A DNA stretch of 64,000 bases from Prochlorococcus sp. HOT208_60m_808G21 (GTDB lineage Bacteria; Cyanobacteriota; Cyanobacteriia; PCC-6307; Cyanobiaceae): contig MWOY01000115.1 in the NCBI GenBank assembly GCA_002026015.1, forward strand, positions 29,412 to 93,411, in the 5' to 3' direction. Positions 9,558 to 19,073 of this stretch are shown one piece after another. The notes under the pieces are model-generated. The model was not told the DNA's origin, searched no databases, and saw only the letters and a list, made by a program, of their open reading frames with translations. Positions within the stretch are counted from its first letter, which is position 1, and each line of letters opens with the position of its first letter. Position numbers and translations under genes: made by a program.

Positions 9558-9666
9558 ATTTTTAATTGCATTTCATTAAACAACAACTCTATTAAAAAGT
9601 TATCAACTATTTTTCATAGCCATACTTTTAAATTTTTACTAATATTGGGTAGTTAAAATTAATCAT

Positions 9667-9912
9667 ATGGGTTCTAAAAGAGAAAAATATCCAGAAAAAT
9701 GTCCTTGGGATCTTGGCCCTAATCAACATTTAGCAAAAGAAGAGAACTGGACTTTAAGATTAGGAGAAGCAAATGTATGCTTTAGCAAAAATAAATTAGA
9801 TAATAATTATTTTCATGTAATTAGTAATGAAAATGAAGAGCAAATTCTAGCTTTTAGAGCAAGACTCTTATATCAAAAACTACTTGATAAAGGGTTTAGA
9901 TTGGTTGAATAA
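9667..9912 (+). CDS. Hypothetical protein (81 aa)
   Basis: Intact ORF with coding-like composition in an otherwise unoccupied interval. Confidence 0.55.
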   Translation: MGSKREKYPEKCPWDLGPNQHLAKEENWTLRLGEANVCFSKNKLDNNYFHVISNENEEQILAFRARLLYQKLLDKGFRLVE

Positions 9913-9917
9913 AAAAC

Positions 9918-10571
9918 CTAATTTAATAAGCATAGATCCTCGAAGACAAACTTTTGTGTTTCTTCTTCTTGATTATAGTTAAAGTATTTTATTGTCCTCG
10001 AATTTAATATCCAATAATCATCTTTACCCATATTTAGAAATTCATCCTCATATTCCAATTTTTGAGAATTTGTCTCAAGTGTATCTGGATCAATTTGTTG
10101 GCTACTATATTTTTTACTAAGGGAACCTGTCCCTGTATCTAAAAATTCTTCAACAAAAATTTCTATTATGGTTCCATGAATTTTTCTGTAGACCATATTA
10201 ATATAGTTATTTTTAACTCTATATTTATCACCTTGATTCTTACCCGAAACACTCATTTCAATCCCGCTTTCAGAATTTTTAAGTAAATTAAAATTATTTT
10301 CTGAGTGCACTGATTCAAATTCTCTCCTTACCCTATGTATGCACACTTCAAATAACTGAGAGGCAATACTTTTAGCAACTTTTTCATCTTCTATGTTTTG
10401 AATATTAGGTTTAAAGTCTTTACCTAATACGAATTCACCTTTATGAATATTATTATTAGTCAAGAAAATACATTTACCTTGGTAACCATGAAATTCATTC
10501 TTCCAAGTGTAACGATTTTCATAAGCCTTTTTAAAAATCTCCTTGCAATTAATTTCTTTTAGATTATCCAT
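9918..10571 (-). CDS. DUF3386-like cyanobacterial protein
   Basis: 217 aa; sequence pattern (AYENRYTW...GYQGK...VHRVRR...YRKIHGTIIEIFVEEFLDTGTG) resembles DUF3386 proteins. Confidence 0.65.
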   Translation of the reverse strand: MDNLKEINCKEIFKKAYENRYTWKNEFHGYQGKCIFLTNNNIHKGEFVLGKDFKPNIQNIEDEKVAKSIASQLFEVCIHRVRREFESVHSENNFNLLKNSESGIEMSVSGKNQGDKYRVKNNYINMVYRKIHGTIIEIFVEEFLDTGTGSLSKKYSSQQIDPDTLETNSQKLEYEDEFLNMGKDDYWILNSRTIKYFNYNQEEETQKFVFEDLCLLN

Positions 10572-10600
10572 TAATTTATTGACAATGTGAAATAATTCTA

Positions 10601-10638
10601 CAAAAAAAAACCTCCCTGTTAGAGGAGAGGCTTTTTAT
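10601..10638. terminator. Probable rho-independent terminator
   Basis: A-run, CCTCC...GGAGAGG imperfect stem and CTTTTT run (reads AAAAACCTCCCTGTTAGAGGAGAGGCTTTTT). Confidence 0.5.
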
Positions 10639-10647
10639 TAGATTAAA

Positions 10648-11706
10648 TTAGTTTTGAGTAATTTTTGTATTTTCAATATTGTCAAAAGCTTGACCAATTT
10701 TCTTAAAGTCAAATCCCATTGCTCTTAGAGCGTGCCAAAGATGACCTTGTAAGAAAAAGAAACCCAAATAAAAATGAGTATTAGCAAGCCAAGCTCTTGA
10801 GCTATATGCTCCTGAGCCTAAATCTACTGTATCAGTAAAATAAGGGGCAAATTCAAATTGAAGCTTTAAGGGTTCTCCATATAGATCAACTGGATATATG
10901 GTCGTATTTGAAGCACACCAAAAAGCAGCAACAAAAGCCATATATGAGACACCCACAACTGAGTATGACAAAATCGCCTCAGCACCAAGTAATCCTTTCC
11001 CTTTAAATTCTGTATATTCTCCAAATTGTTTAGTACAAATATGGAAAACACCTCCTATTATTTCTAGGAAAGCTAGGAAAGCATGTCCCCCCATAACGTC
11101 TTCCAGACTATCTATTTTTAAAAAATCAAATTGATGATTCCAGATAGCGGCAATATCTAAATTGTAAATAACTTGTCTTGTAGATCCTATTGCTGGGTCG
11201 TAAATTCCATGAATACGAGCCCATTCAACGAACATAATTGCTCCAAGCCCAAGAAAGATTAGATGATGACCAAGAATAAAAGTTAATTTATCTGGGTCAT
11301 CCCATTCGAAATCAAATTTTTGTGGCTTACTATTTTCTGGGTAGTCTCCAAGATCACCTGCAAATTTGTTGGAATGTAATAATCCCCCAGCACCCAATAC
11401 TGCTGAGAAAATTAGATGTAATGTGCAAATTACAACAATTCCATATGGTTCAGTAATAACACCATTTTCAACGCCACCAATTCCAATACCCGCTAGGTGA
11501 GGCAAAACGATTGCTTTCTGAGCACCCATTGGAATACTGGCGTCGTAACGTGCCAATTCAAATAATCCAAAAGCTCCTGCCCAGAACATCATTAGGCCAG
11601 CATGGGCAGCATGAGCAGCTATGAATTTACCTGAACGGCCAACAACACCAGAATTGCCTGCGTACCAGTCATAGGTGACATCAGATTTTCCGTAAGTTTG
11701 TAACAC
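10648..11706 (-). CDS. pcb: Chlorophyll a/b-binding light-harvesting protein (Pcb/IsiA family)
   Basis: MLQTYGKSDVTYDWYAGNSGVVGRSGKFIAAHAAHAGLMMFWAGAFGLFELARYD...HLIFSAVLGAGGLLHS: hallmark Pcb/IsiA/CP43 family sequence. Confidence 0.96.
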   Translation of the reverse strand: MLQTYGKSDVTYDWYAGNSGVVGRSGKFIAAHAAHAGLMMFWAGAFGLFELARYDASIPMGAQKAIVLPHLAGIGIGGVENGVITEPYGIVVICTLHLIFSAVLGAGGLLHSNKFAGDLGDYPENSKPQKFDFEWDDPDKLTFILGHHLIFLGLGAIMFVEWARIHGIYDPAIGSTRQVIYNLDIAAIWNHQFDFLKIDSLEDVMGGHAFLAFLEIIGGVFHICTKQFGEYTEFKGKGLLGAEAILSYSVVGVSYMAFVAAFWCASNTTIYPVDLYGEPLKLQFEFAPYFTDTVDLGSGAYSSRAWLANTHFYLGFFFLQGHLWHALRAMGFDFKKIGQAFDNIENTKITQN

Positions 11707-11849
11707 TTGATTTAAGTAAACAGCAAATTGAGCATATTGCTTATTGCTATTGTTTTTGCATGTTCTTTACAGATTTAATTACTTATGTAAAAAAAACATA
11801 TTGTAGAAGAACAAATGTTACAAACTAGGGAAGTAATATCTGAGAAAGC

Positions 11850-12374
11850 TTATGCCAATGAAGGGATTTCACTCTTAAGCTGAGAAGCCCATGTTTCAAG
11901 ACGCGAATCGGTCAAATCAGATTCACTATCCTCATCAAGAGGTAATCCACAAAAGCTTTCTCCTATTACGCTTTTAGACTCATCAAATGTATAGGTAGAT
12001 TTATCTACGTAACCGACCATTTCAGCACCTGCTTTTGTGAAGTAGCTATGAAGTTCTTCCATTGCATCACAATAGTTTTCTGTATATGTAGAAGAATCTC
12101 CTAAACCAAAAATTGCGACTTTTTTTCCTGATAAACTTAGTTCACCAATATCCTCTAAGATTGAATCCCATGCAGTTCCAGATCTTTCTTCATCGGCACC
12201 AGTATTCCAAGTAGGTATCCCGCAGATAATTCCATCAAGACCTTCTAATTCTGAAAGATCATCCACATCAGATACATCTTTAGGTGCTTCTGCTGAAGAG
12301 ATAAAGTTGTGAAGACGATCAGCTACGTCTTCAGTTTTTCCAGTTGTAGTTGCGTAATAAATTCCTACAGTCAT
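11850..12374 (-). CDS. isiB: Flavodoxin
   Basis: MTVGIYYATTTGKTEDVADRLHNF FMN-phosphate loop; GDSSTYTENYCDAMEELH. Confidence 0.95.
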   Translation of the reverse strand: MTVGIYYATTTGKTEDVADRLHNFISSAEAPKDVSDVDDLSELEGLDGIICGIPTWNTGADEERSGTAWDSILEDIGELSLSGKKVAIFGLGDSSTYTENYCDAMEELHSYFTKAGAEMVGYVDKSTYTFDESKSVIGESFCGLPLDEDSESDLTDSRLETWASQLKSEIPSLA

Positions 12375-12514
12375 AACTTCAAAATGTTTACATTAAAATA
12401 ATAAAATCTAAAAACGTTAAATTAATTTCTTTAAAAACTTTTTCATGTAAAATTTTATACTAATCAAGGTAAGAAAAATTTTTTGAGAATAATTTATAAA
12501 AAATTCAAACCATC

Positions 12515-13249
12515 GTGACTGACAAATTTAAAAATGATATAAAAAATCTTATTGAAGAATTCAACTTTAATGGGCATAAAAAATTCAAATTAATTGTTTT
12601 GTTTGGTTTATTGGGAGATTTTGATAGCTTTGAATATGCAATAAATTTGAAAAGTTTTATAGATAAAAATCAAGCAAAAAACTTAGATATTTTTGCAATT
12701 GCTATTGGGAGCGATATTGGGAAAGAAAAATTCTGTAAATTTACTGGCTTTAACAAAGAAAATTTAATAGTTGTTTCTGATAATCAAATCCATAATAATC
12801 TTAAAGTCTCAAGAGGATTAGATATTGGTTTAGGAGGTTGGATCAATATGCTTTTGATGTTATCAGGGATAAATTCTTTAAAAACAATTAAAGAAGTTAT
12901 TAGAGGCTATACCGGCGACCGAAAAGCAAAACAAATCTATTCAGAATTTGACAAAATTGACGTTTTAAAATTTTTAAATTTTTCAGGTAATTCTTTTAAA
13001 AAGGTTTTCGGGGATGGTTATTTGAGACCATTTGAATTGGCAACATTTAGATTAAACAATATGAATGAAATAATTCAAAATTGGAGTGATTATATTCTTA
13101 ATGAAAAATACCTTCCTCAAAGAGGAGCTTCTTTTCTATTGAATCAACAAAATCAAATTATTTATAAATTTTTTTCAAAAGATGTTCTTGGATATTCATT
13201 AAATATGAAGGATCCCTTAGGATTTTTGAGTGATTTAATTAAAGAATAG
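12515..13249 (+). CDS. AhpC/TSA-like (peroxiredoxin-like) protein
   Basis: FKLIVLFGLLGDFDSFEYAINL...DIFAIAIGSD...FELATFRLNNM; resembles cyanobacterial AhpC/TSA-family proteins; no obvious CxxC. Confidence 0.6.
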   Translation: MTDKFKNDIKNLIEEFNFNGHKKFKLIVLFGLLGDFDSFEYAINLKSFIDKNQAKNLDIFAIAIGSDIGKEKFCKFTGFNKENLIVVSDNQIHNNLKVSRGLDIGLGGWINMLLMLSGINSLKTIKEVIRGYTGDRKAKQIYSEFDKIDVLKFLNFSGNSFKKVFGDGYLRPFELATFRLNNMNEIIQNWSDYILNEKYLPQRGASFLLNQQNQIIYKFFSKDVLGYSLNMKDPLGFLSDLIKE

Positions 13250-13265
13250 TTTTTAAAATATTTTT

Positions 13266-13523
13266 ATGAATGTAGATATATTTGGATATTTTGCAGCGAT
13301 TTTAACAACAGCCGCATTTCTGCCTCAATTAATAAAAACTTTAAAAACAAAAAAGGCAGATGATGTTTCTTTGACAACATTAATAATGTTTATTATCGGT
13401 GTTTTGTCTTGGATTATTTACGGTTATAAAATTTCTTCTACGCCAATATTAATAGCAAATCTAATTACCCTGATCTTAAATTTTATGATATTAATCTCAA
13501 AAGTATATTTTTCAAAAAACTAA
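13266..13523 (+). CDS. SemiSWEET/PQ-loop family small membrane protein
   Basis: GYFAAILTTAAFLPQLIKTLKTKKADDVSLTTLIMFIIGVLSWIIYGYKISSTPILIANLITLILN: 3-TM PQ-loop signature. Confidence 0.85.
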   Translation: MNVDIFGYFAAILTTAAFLPQLIKTLKTKKADDVSLTTLIMFIIGVLSWIIYGYKISSTPILIANLITLILNFMILISKVYFSKN

Positions 13524-13598
13524 AATGAATGATTTCTTTAAAGTAATAAACTCTAGATTCATTACATAAATCTTGATTAAAATAGAACAAAAAATTTA

Positions 13599-13829
13599 TT
13601 GATCTTGAAAACTTCAAAATGCTGGGTTTGGTTTAAAGGAAGCCTTAACAAGGGTGGATATTGGAAAGAAGGTTTTACGTGTACTTTTGATGAGAACCCA
13701 GGAGTTTTAATAGAAAGTCCTGCTTACGTAACTTGTAGGGTTCCTACATGGAGAGTTTTAACTAAAGAACCAGAAAATTTATATAAATCTCCTCTAATTC
13801 CCGACAAAGCAATCTGGAAAATAATTTAA
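13599..13829 (+). CDS. Hypothetical Trp-rich small protein
   Basis: 76 aa, TTG start, CWVWFKGSLNKGGYWKEGFTC...PTWRVL. Confidence 0.5.
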   Translation: MILKTSKCWVWFKGSLNKGGYWKEGFTCTFDENPGVLIESPAYVTCRVPTWRVLTKEPENLYKSPLIPDKAIWKII

Positions 13830-13899
13830 ATTCTCAATTTACAATAAAATACTTTTTGACTGTACTACGAAGAGTTAATATTGCTTTAATAAATATTTA

Positions 13900-14829
13900 A
13901 TTAATACCATTTACTCTCTTTTTATAAATATTATCCCTTTTTTAATCTTTGGTTTCCTTCTGGGGAAAAAGAATCCAAAGATTTCAAAATATATAGCAAG
14001 ACCTCTAATAAAATTTGGCATACCATTAAGTGTAATGGGTCTCTTATTAAAGGAAGGTATAGATATAAACCTAATTAAAAGTGCATTTTTAGCATTCTCT
14101 GTAATTGGATTTTTAATAACTTTAATAAATAAAATCCCAATATTTAAGCAGAGGCTTCCAAATTACACATTGCAGCTAGCAGGGCTAATAGGTAATACAT
14201 CATTTCTTGGAATACCAATTGCACTAGCTCTTCTCCCTTCAACAACTATAAATTTCACTATTGGATTTGATCTAGGAACAACACTTTTCGCTTGGATATT
14301 TGGACCTTTTTTTCTTCAAGAAAAATCTAATAGCAATAACATTCCAAACATCAAAGGGCTATTAAATGCATTGATGAATAGCCCTGCTTCGCGAGGGATT
14401 ACTGGTGTACTTCTTGCATATCTTTTTCAAATAGATGAAATTTTAGGTAATTATCTTTGGATTCCTGCAAGAATTGTTATTGCTTTGGCAATAATAATTG
14501 TGGGGACGAGACTTGGAATAATCACAAATCAGAATGAGAGGATTTTGGATCTAAATGAAGAAATTAAATTTTCAATTTTTTTAAAGTTATTTATTCTTCC
14601 CTTTATTATTTTTTTAATATGCAAATTCTTGAATTTCAACTTTTATCAATCAGCAGCAGTAATTTTACAGGCAGCAACCCCAACGGCAATATCCACAATA
14701 TTAATGGCTGAGGCTTATGGTGTGAAACAAATAATAGCTTCAAAAATTCTTTTTACTACAACCTTAATTTCAATAATTACAATCCCTCTATTAAAAATAT
14801 TTATGAATTTATTTATTCAAACAACTTGA
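13900..14829 (+). CDS. AEC-family (auxin efflux carrier-like) transporter; proposed ATT start
   Basis: ORF track starts at 14035, but the frame is open upstream to a stop at 13876 and encodes a membrane N-terminus INTIYSLFINIIPFLIFGFLLGKKNPKISKYIARPLIKFGIPLSV; no ATG/GTG/TTG lies in that extension. Confidence 0.7.
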   Translation: MNTIYSLFINIIPFLIFGFLLGKKNPKISKYIARPLIKFGIPLSVMGLLLKEGIDINLIKSAFLAFSVIGFLITLINKIPIFKQRLPNYTLQLAGLIGNTSFLGIPIALALLPSTTINFTIGFDLGTTLFAWIFGPFFLQEKSNSNNIPNIKGLLNALMNSPASRGITGVLLAYLFQIDEILGNYLWIPARIVIALAIIIVGTRLGIITNQNERILDLNEEIKFSIFLKLFILPFIIFLICKFLNFNFYQSAAVILQAATPTAISTILMAEAYGVKQIIASKILFTTTLISIITIPLLKIFMNLFIQTT

Positions 14830-14914
14830 ATGAAAGTCTATTACTAACAGCATGAATAATGAATATTGTAAAGATTATATCCTGACAACTAAATAATGTC
14901 TTAAGATTTAGTGT

Positions 14915-15166
14915 ATGAAGTCAGCAAACCCTGAAAATGAATATATCCCTTTAGATCTAAGGATTTCCGTTAGGAGGGACACTCTAAGGCTTATCTCGGA
15001 GATGGCTCAAGATATGGGAATAAGCATTAATGAAGTTTTTAGTTTTTTAGCTGAAGATTCTGTCATCGATCTTGAATTAATGGAAGATTTAAATAAAATT
15101 GATATCCCAAGCAAGTGCAGCATTGATGATTTAAAAAATGCTCTTCTTAAAAAAAGACTTTGTTAA
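14915..15166 (+). CDS. Hypothetical protein, possible ribbon-helix-helix-like
   Basis: 83 aa; DLRISVRRDTLRLISEMAQDMGISINEVFSFLAED resembles RHH proteins. Confidence 0.5.
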   Translation: MKSANPENEYIPLDLRISVRRDTLRLISEMAQDMGISINEVFSFLAEDSVIDLELMEDLNKIDIPSKCSIDDLKNALLKKRLC

Positions 15167-16968
15167 AATTTTTCAACTTTTCTGTTTTCCCAGTCAGATT
15201 TATAACCACTTTTAACTAAAAATCTCGAATACTTATTTAAATCACTTTTTTGAATTCGCCATAAATTATAAATCCCAAATTTACCCAATTTTTGATGATT
15301 AATTTTTGACCATTGATGTCGGCGGGTGGAGTATTCATCTATCACGACCAATAGAGATTTGTATTCATAATCAGGTTGATCCTCATAATTCTCTCTTCTA
15401 TCAGTATTTAACCTCTCTGACAGATTAATTAATCCCTCTTCAGTGTTTGGTTCATAAAAAACTATTTGTCTCGAATAATAATGTAATGAAGGTTTTCTTA
15501 TCCCGATCATTGCTAAAGTTTCCATCCCCTCGCGATTATCTAAAATTAATTTTGAGATATTCCTTAAAGGTAGTTGCCTTGAAGTATCTGCTAATTTTCT
15601 AATTGGCAACATCAAATAAGATTGTCCCACTAGAAGAAAAATTTGGAGATAAAGAAAAATATTTCTAGATTTTAAAAATAATAAGATTATTGCAAGAAGG
15701 GTAAATGAAGAGAAGAACAATTTAGCTTTGAAAATAATCCCTGAGCTTATAAGTTCTAATGAAAGATTAGGCATTTCGGGATCATTAATTGAACTCAACC
15801 AAATGTTTGAGAAAAAGAATGCTATTGAGAAGCCAAACAAAATTAAAATATTAAAAATCCATAAATATGTATAACTTTTATTTATATTTTTTAAACTTAT
15901 TAAGCTATTACTCGTTAATAATGCCGCCGCTGGAATCGCTGGCAACCAATAGCTAGGTAGTTTCGTTGCAGAAAGGCTAAAAAAGATTAAAACTGACGTT
16001 AACCAACATAGAGAAAATGTATAAAGGGTTTCGGTTACATCGCAACTTTCTTTTGAACTTTTAAAGAAATCATCAAAGGTTTTAAATATCCCATGACATA
16101 AAAAAGGCGTGAATGGTAATGAAGCCAATATCATTATGTAAAGAAAGAACCAGAATGGTTCTGCATGATTATTTACAACTGAGGTATATCTTTGAAAATT
16201 ATGGTAACCAAAAAAATTATCCCAAAAAGGCTTTCCCTCCTTTAGAAGTTCTAATAAGTACCATGGAACACTTATTAGTGTTGTTATTAAAAAACCTTTC
16301 TTAAGGTTTATCTTACTGAGCAACGTTTTCCGATTCTTCTGACATATTAAAAAAGACGTAATAGTCAATAATGCTAAAACAAATGCAACAGGTCCTTTAA
16401 CTAAAATTGCAAAACCTAAAAATACCCAAGCTGAAATGCATTCATCATTATTTTCACTTGCCATTCTTCTCCAAAACAAAAGCAGGCTAATCCCCAAGGT
16501 TCCAGTTAAAAGGGCATCACTCACGGCAGTTCTACTCCAAATAATTATTAATGGAGAAAGAGCAAAGCCTAATGATGCAACTATTGGAATAAGAAATTGT
16601 CTATCACTCTTCTGTGGCCAACAAAACAACGTATCTCCAATCATCAACATTAAAAATAATGAAGCCAAAGCTGATGGGAGTCTTGCTGAGAGAGTCCCGA
16701 AACTATCCCAAATCTCGTTTTTCGGTAATGAGTAAAAAAAACCCATAAGCCAATATATCAGTGGAGGCTTATCAAAACGGAATATTCCATTTACTTTTGG
16801 AGTTAACCAATCACCAGATTCACTCATTGCCCGTGCTGCAGCGGCAAATAAAGGGGGAGTTTCATCCACCAATCCTGTAGTGCCTAAACCTAAGATAAAT
16901 ATGATGATCCCACAAACTAAAACTATCAATAAGGTTATAAGCCGTTTTTTTGAGTTAAGAAGAATCAT
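15163..16968 (-). CDS. ArnT/PMT-family glycosyltransferase
   Basis: GLVDETPPLFAAAARAMSESGDWLTPKVNGIFRFDKPPLIYWLMG, conserved ArnT-type N-terminus followed by many TM segments. Confidence 0.88.
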   Translation of the reverse strand: MILLNSKKRLITLLIVLVCGIIIFILGLGTTGLVDETPPLFAAAARAMSESGDWLTPKVNGIFRFDKPPLIYWLMGFFYSLPKNEIWDSFGTLSARLPSALASLFLMLMIGDTLFCWPQKSDRQFLIPIVASLGFALSPLIIIWSRTAVSDALLTGTLGISLLLFWRRMASENNDECISAWVFLGFAILVKGPVAFVLALLTITSFLICQKNRKTLLSKINLKKGFLITTLISVPWYLLELLKEGKPFWDNFFGYHNFQRYTSVVNNHAEPFWFFLYIMILASLPFTPFLCHGIFKTFDDFFKSSKESCDVTETLYTFSLCWLTSVLIFFSLSATKLPSYWLPAIPAAALLTSNSLISLKNINKSYTYLWIFNILILFGFSIAFFFSNIWLSSINDPEMPNLSLELISSGIIFKAKLFFSSFTLLAIILLFLKSRNIFLYLQIFLLVGQSYLMLPIRKLADTSRQLPLRNISKLILDNREGMETLAMIGIRKPSLHYYSRQIVFYEPNTEEGLINLSERLNTDRRENYEDQPDYEYKSLLVVIDEYSTRRHQWSKINHQKLGKFGIYNLWRIQKSDLNKYSRFLVKSGYKSDWENRKVEKF

Positions 16969-16974
16969 TTAATA

Positions 16975-18051
16975 TTATTTATATTCATCCATTACCTTAT
17001 TAAGCCAGTTCACAACCTTGTTAGCAAATATATCTGCAGAGGCATTTTTTTCTACCCATTCTCTACATTTCTGACGATTTATTTTTTCAATAATCTCTAC
17101 ATAAGAAAGCATATTTTTTTTATCATCAGGATCAGCAAGATAACCTGTTTGTCCATGCTGAATAATCTCACTAGGTCCTCCCCTTTTATAAGCTACTACA
17201 GGCACTCCACAGGCTAAAGCTTCAACAATAACGTTCCCATATGCCTCATTCCATTTCGGAGTGTTTAGCAACCCTCTGCATTTACCAAGTTCTTTTTGTA
17301 ATTCGTCGGTTGATAAAAACCCCATCCAATCTATAGATCCCTGAGGAAATGATTTTTCTATCTTTGAGGCATAAATCTCATCTTCTATAAATCCCCAAAC
17401 TTTTAATTTTTCGCCAAGTTGATTTGCGACATAAACTGCATCCTCTAAACCTTTCTCCGGAGCCACTCTCCCAACCCATGCCAAGGGTCCCTTAACTGAA
17501 TCTTGAAAAATATAATTATCTAAATTAAACCCATTCCCAATAATTGTTGGTTTTTTTATGAATGGATAATCATTAGCTTGCATTTTCGAATGAAAAGCAA
17601 AATTATTTGGATATTTAGCATATACCTTAGAGATTAAATTTCTAATTACTGAACTTTCAGAACCCATACTAATAATATGTGCGATGGGTATTTCTAAATT
17701 TAGAGTCATCCAGATAGGTAACCAATCATATGACATGTTTAACAATACATCTGAATTTTTAGCAATATCTAATCCTTTTTCAAGCATTCCTGCTAGAAGA
17801 GAATTGTCTGGGATACTCACGGGAGAATTATAATTTTGATGCTGCCAACTAATTTGATCTTCACCTTCCACAAAATGTAATTTTGCTTTTACATTACTTT
17901 CATGTAACTTAGAATTTTTTGGAACAACAACCTCAACATAATGACCTAAAGAAGTTAAACCTGAAACTAAAGAATTTAAAGTTAATTCAACTCCACCACC
18001 TTTACCACTCCCTAAGAACCCTATTGGAGTACTAATCAAAACTATTCGCAT
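16975..18051 (-). CDS. Glycosyltransferase group 1 (GT4-like)
   Basis: GFLGSGKGGGVELTLNSLVSGLTSLGH...EAYGNVIVEALACGVPVVAYKRGGPSEIIQHGQTGYLADPDD. Confidence 0.9.
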   Translation of the reverse strand: MRIVLISTPIGFLGSGKGGGVELTLNSLVSGLTSLGHYVEVVVPKNSKLHESNVKAKLHFVEGEDQISWQHQNYNSPVSIPDNSLLAGMLEKGLDIAKNSDVLLNMSYDWLPIWMTLNLEIPIAHIISMGSESSVIRNLISKVYAKYPNNFAFHSKMQANDYPFIKKPTIIGNGFNLDNYIFQDSVKGPLAWVGRVAPEKGLEDAVYVANQLGEKLKVWGFIEDEIYASKIEKSFPQGSIDWMGFLSTDELQKELGKCRGLLNTPKWNEAYGNVIVEALACGVPVVAYKRGGPSEIIQHGQTGYLADPDDKKNMLSYVEIIEKINRQKCREWVEKNASADIFANKVVNWLNKVMDEYK

Positions 18052-18079
18052 TATTGTGCTTTTTACAGAAATAAACTAA

Positions 18080-19021
18080 TTAAATAGTAGTATCAGAAAA
18101 ATTTTTTTCCCATAAACTCTTTCTCTGGCTAACAAAAAATACTGAGATAAGAACAAACACCACTCCTATCCACTGCACAATAGTGAGTCTTTCATCTAAC
18201 CAAACACCTCCACTAAGCAGAGCAAATACTGGTGTTAAAAATGCAAGAGTGCTAAATCCTGTTATTTCTTTATTATTAGCAAAGAAGAAAAACAATCCAT
18301 AAGCTATTGCTCCTCCAAAAATACTTGCAAATGACATAAGGCCCCAATCAAATATTGACCAATCTGGAATTATTGTGAAATTTGAATGTAAGCAGTGCTT
18401 AATAATTAAGGGCAAACTCCCTAAAACCATATGCCAACCTGTAACTGCCACTGGATCACTTTTAGTACAAGTGAATCTAATTAAAATTGTTCCTAATGCC
18501 ATAGCTAGAGAAGCTGCAAGCATCCAAAGTTCTCCAAAGTTAAATGCAACATCATTAATAGACTTATCAGACATCAACCACCAATTTCCTAAAAATTCTT
18601 GTGGAACTCCTAAAAATATTATTCCTCCCAAGCCAAAAAGTAGTCCCAGCCATCCTATTGGATTAATTAAATTCCCAAAAATTGCCCTCGCTAAAATAGC
18701 TACCAAAAGTGGTTGAGAATCGATTAAGACAGAACCTAAACCTGCCCCAGTTTTTTCAATACCATAAGTTAAGAACAACTGAAAAAAAGTGGCATCAACA
18801 ATCGTAAAAACAAAAAACCACTTCAAATCACACTTATAAATTTTCAAATCTCTTTTAAACAAATATGTTGTTATTAGAACAAGAATCCCTGCCGGAAGTA
18901 ACCTCAAAGAAGCCACAAACTCTGGCCCTGCACTAGATACTAAAGGAGTCATCGCCGCCATTGAAGTACCCCAAAGTGCAAAAGGGAGTATCATTAAAAA
19001 CCAATTTAGGATTGAATTCAT
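18080..19021 (-). CDS. EamA/DMT-superfamily transporter
   Basis: About 10 hydrophobic segments, two-repeat EamA layout (WGTSMAAMTPLV..., FLTPVFALLSGGVWLDERLTIVQWIGVVFVLISVFFVS). Confidence 0.88.
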   Translation of the reverse strand: MNSILNWFLMILPFALWGTSMAAMTPLVSSAGPEFVASLRLLPAGILVLITTYLFKRDLKIYKCDLKWFFVFTIVDATFFQLFLTYGIEKTGAGLGSVLIDSQPLLVAILARAIFGNLINPIGWLGLLFGLGGIIFLGVPQEFLGNWWLMSDKSINDVAFNFGELWMLAASLAMALGTILIRFTCTKSDPVAVTGWHMVLGSLPLIIKHCLHSNFTIIPDWSIFDWGLMSFASIFGGAIAYGLFFFFANNKEITGFSTLAFLTPVFALLSGGVWLDERLTIVQWIGVVFVLISVFFVSQRKSLWEKNFSDTTI

Positions 19022-19073
19022 TAGGTCTGCTGATAATCTTTTTAAAGTAGTTTTATGAATTTACCTTAAAAGA

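Noticed and set aside
10866-11051. 61 aa minus-strand ORF inside pcb
   Set aside because: Alternate frame of the well-supported pcb gene.
12375-12514. Possible Fur box upstream of flavodoxin
   Set aside because: No convincing palindromic GATAAT-type site could be read; AT-rich background makes weak matches uninformative.
13599-13829. Assigning this Trp-rich small protein to a named family
   Set aside because: Composition is suggestive but I could not match a specific domain with confidence.
18375-18716. 113 aa plus-strand ORF
   Set aside because: Antisense to the EamA transporter; no independent support.
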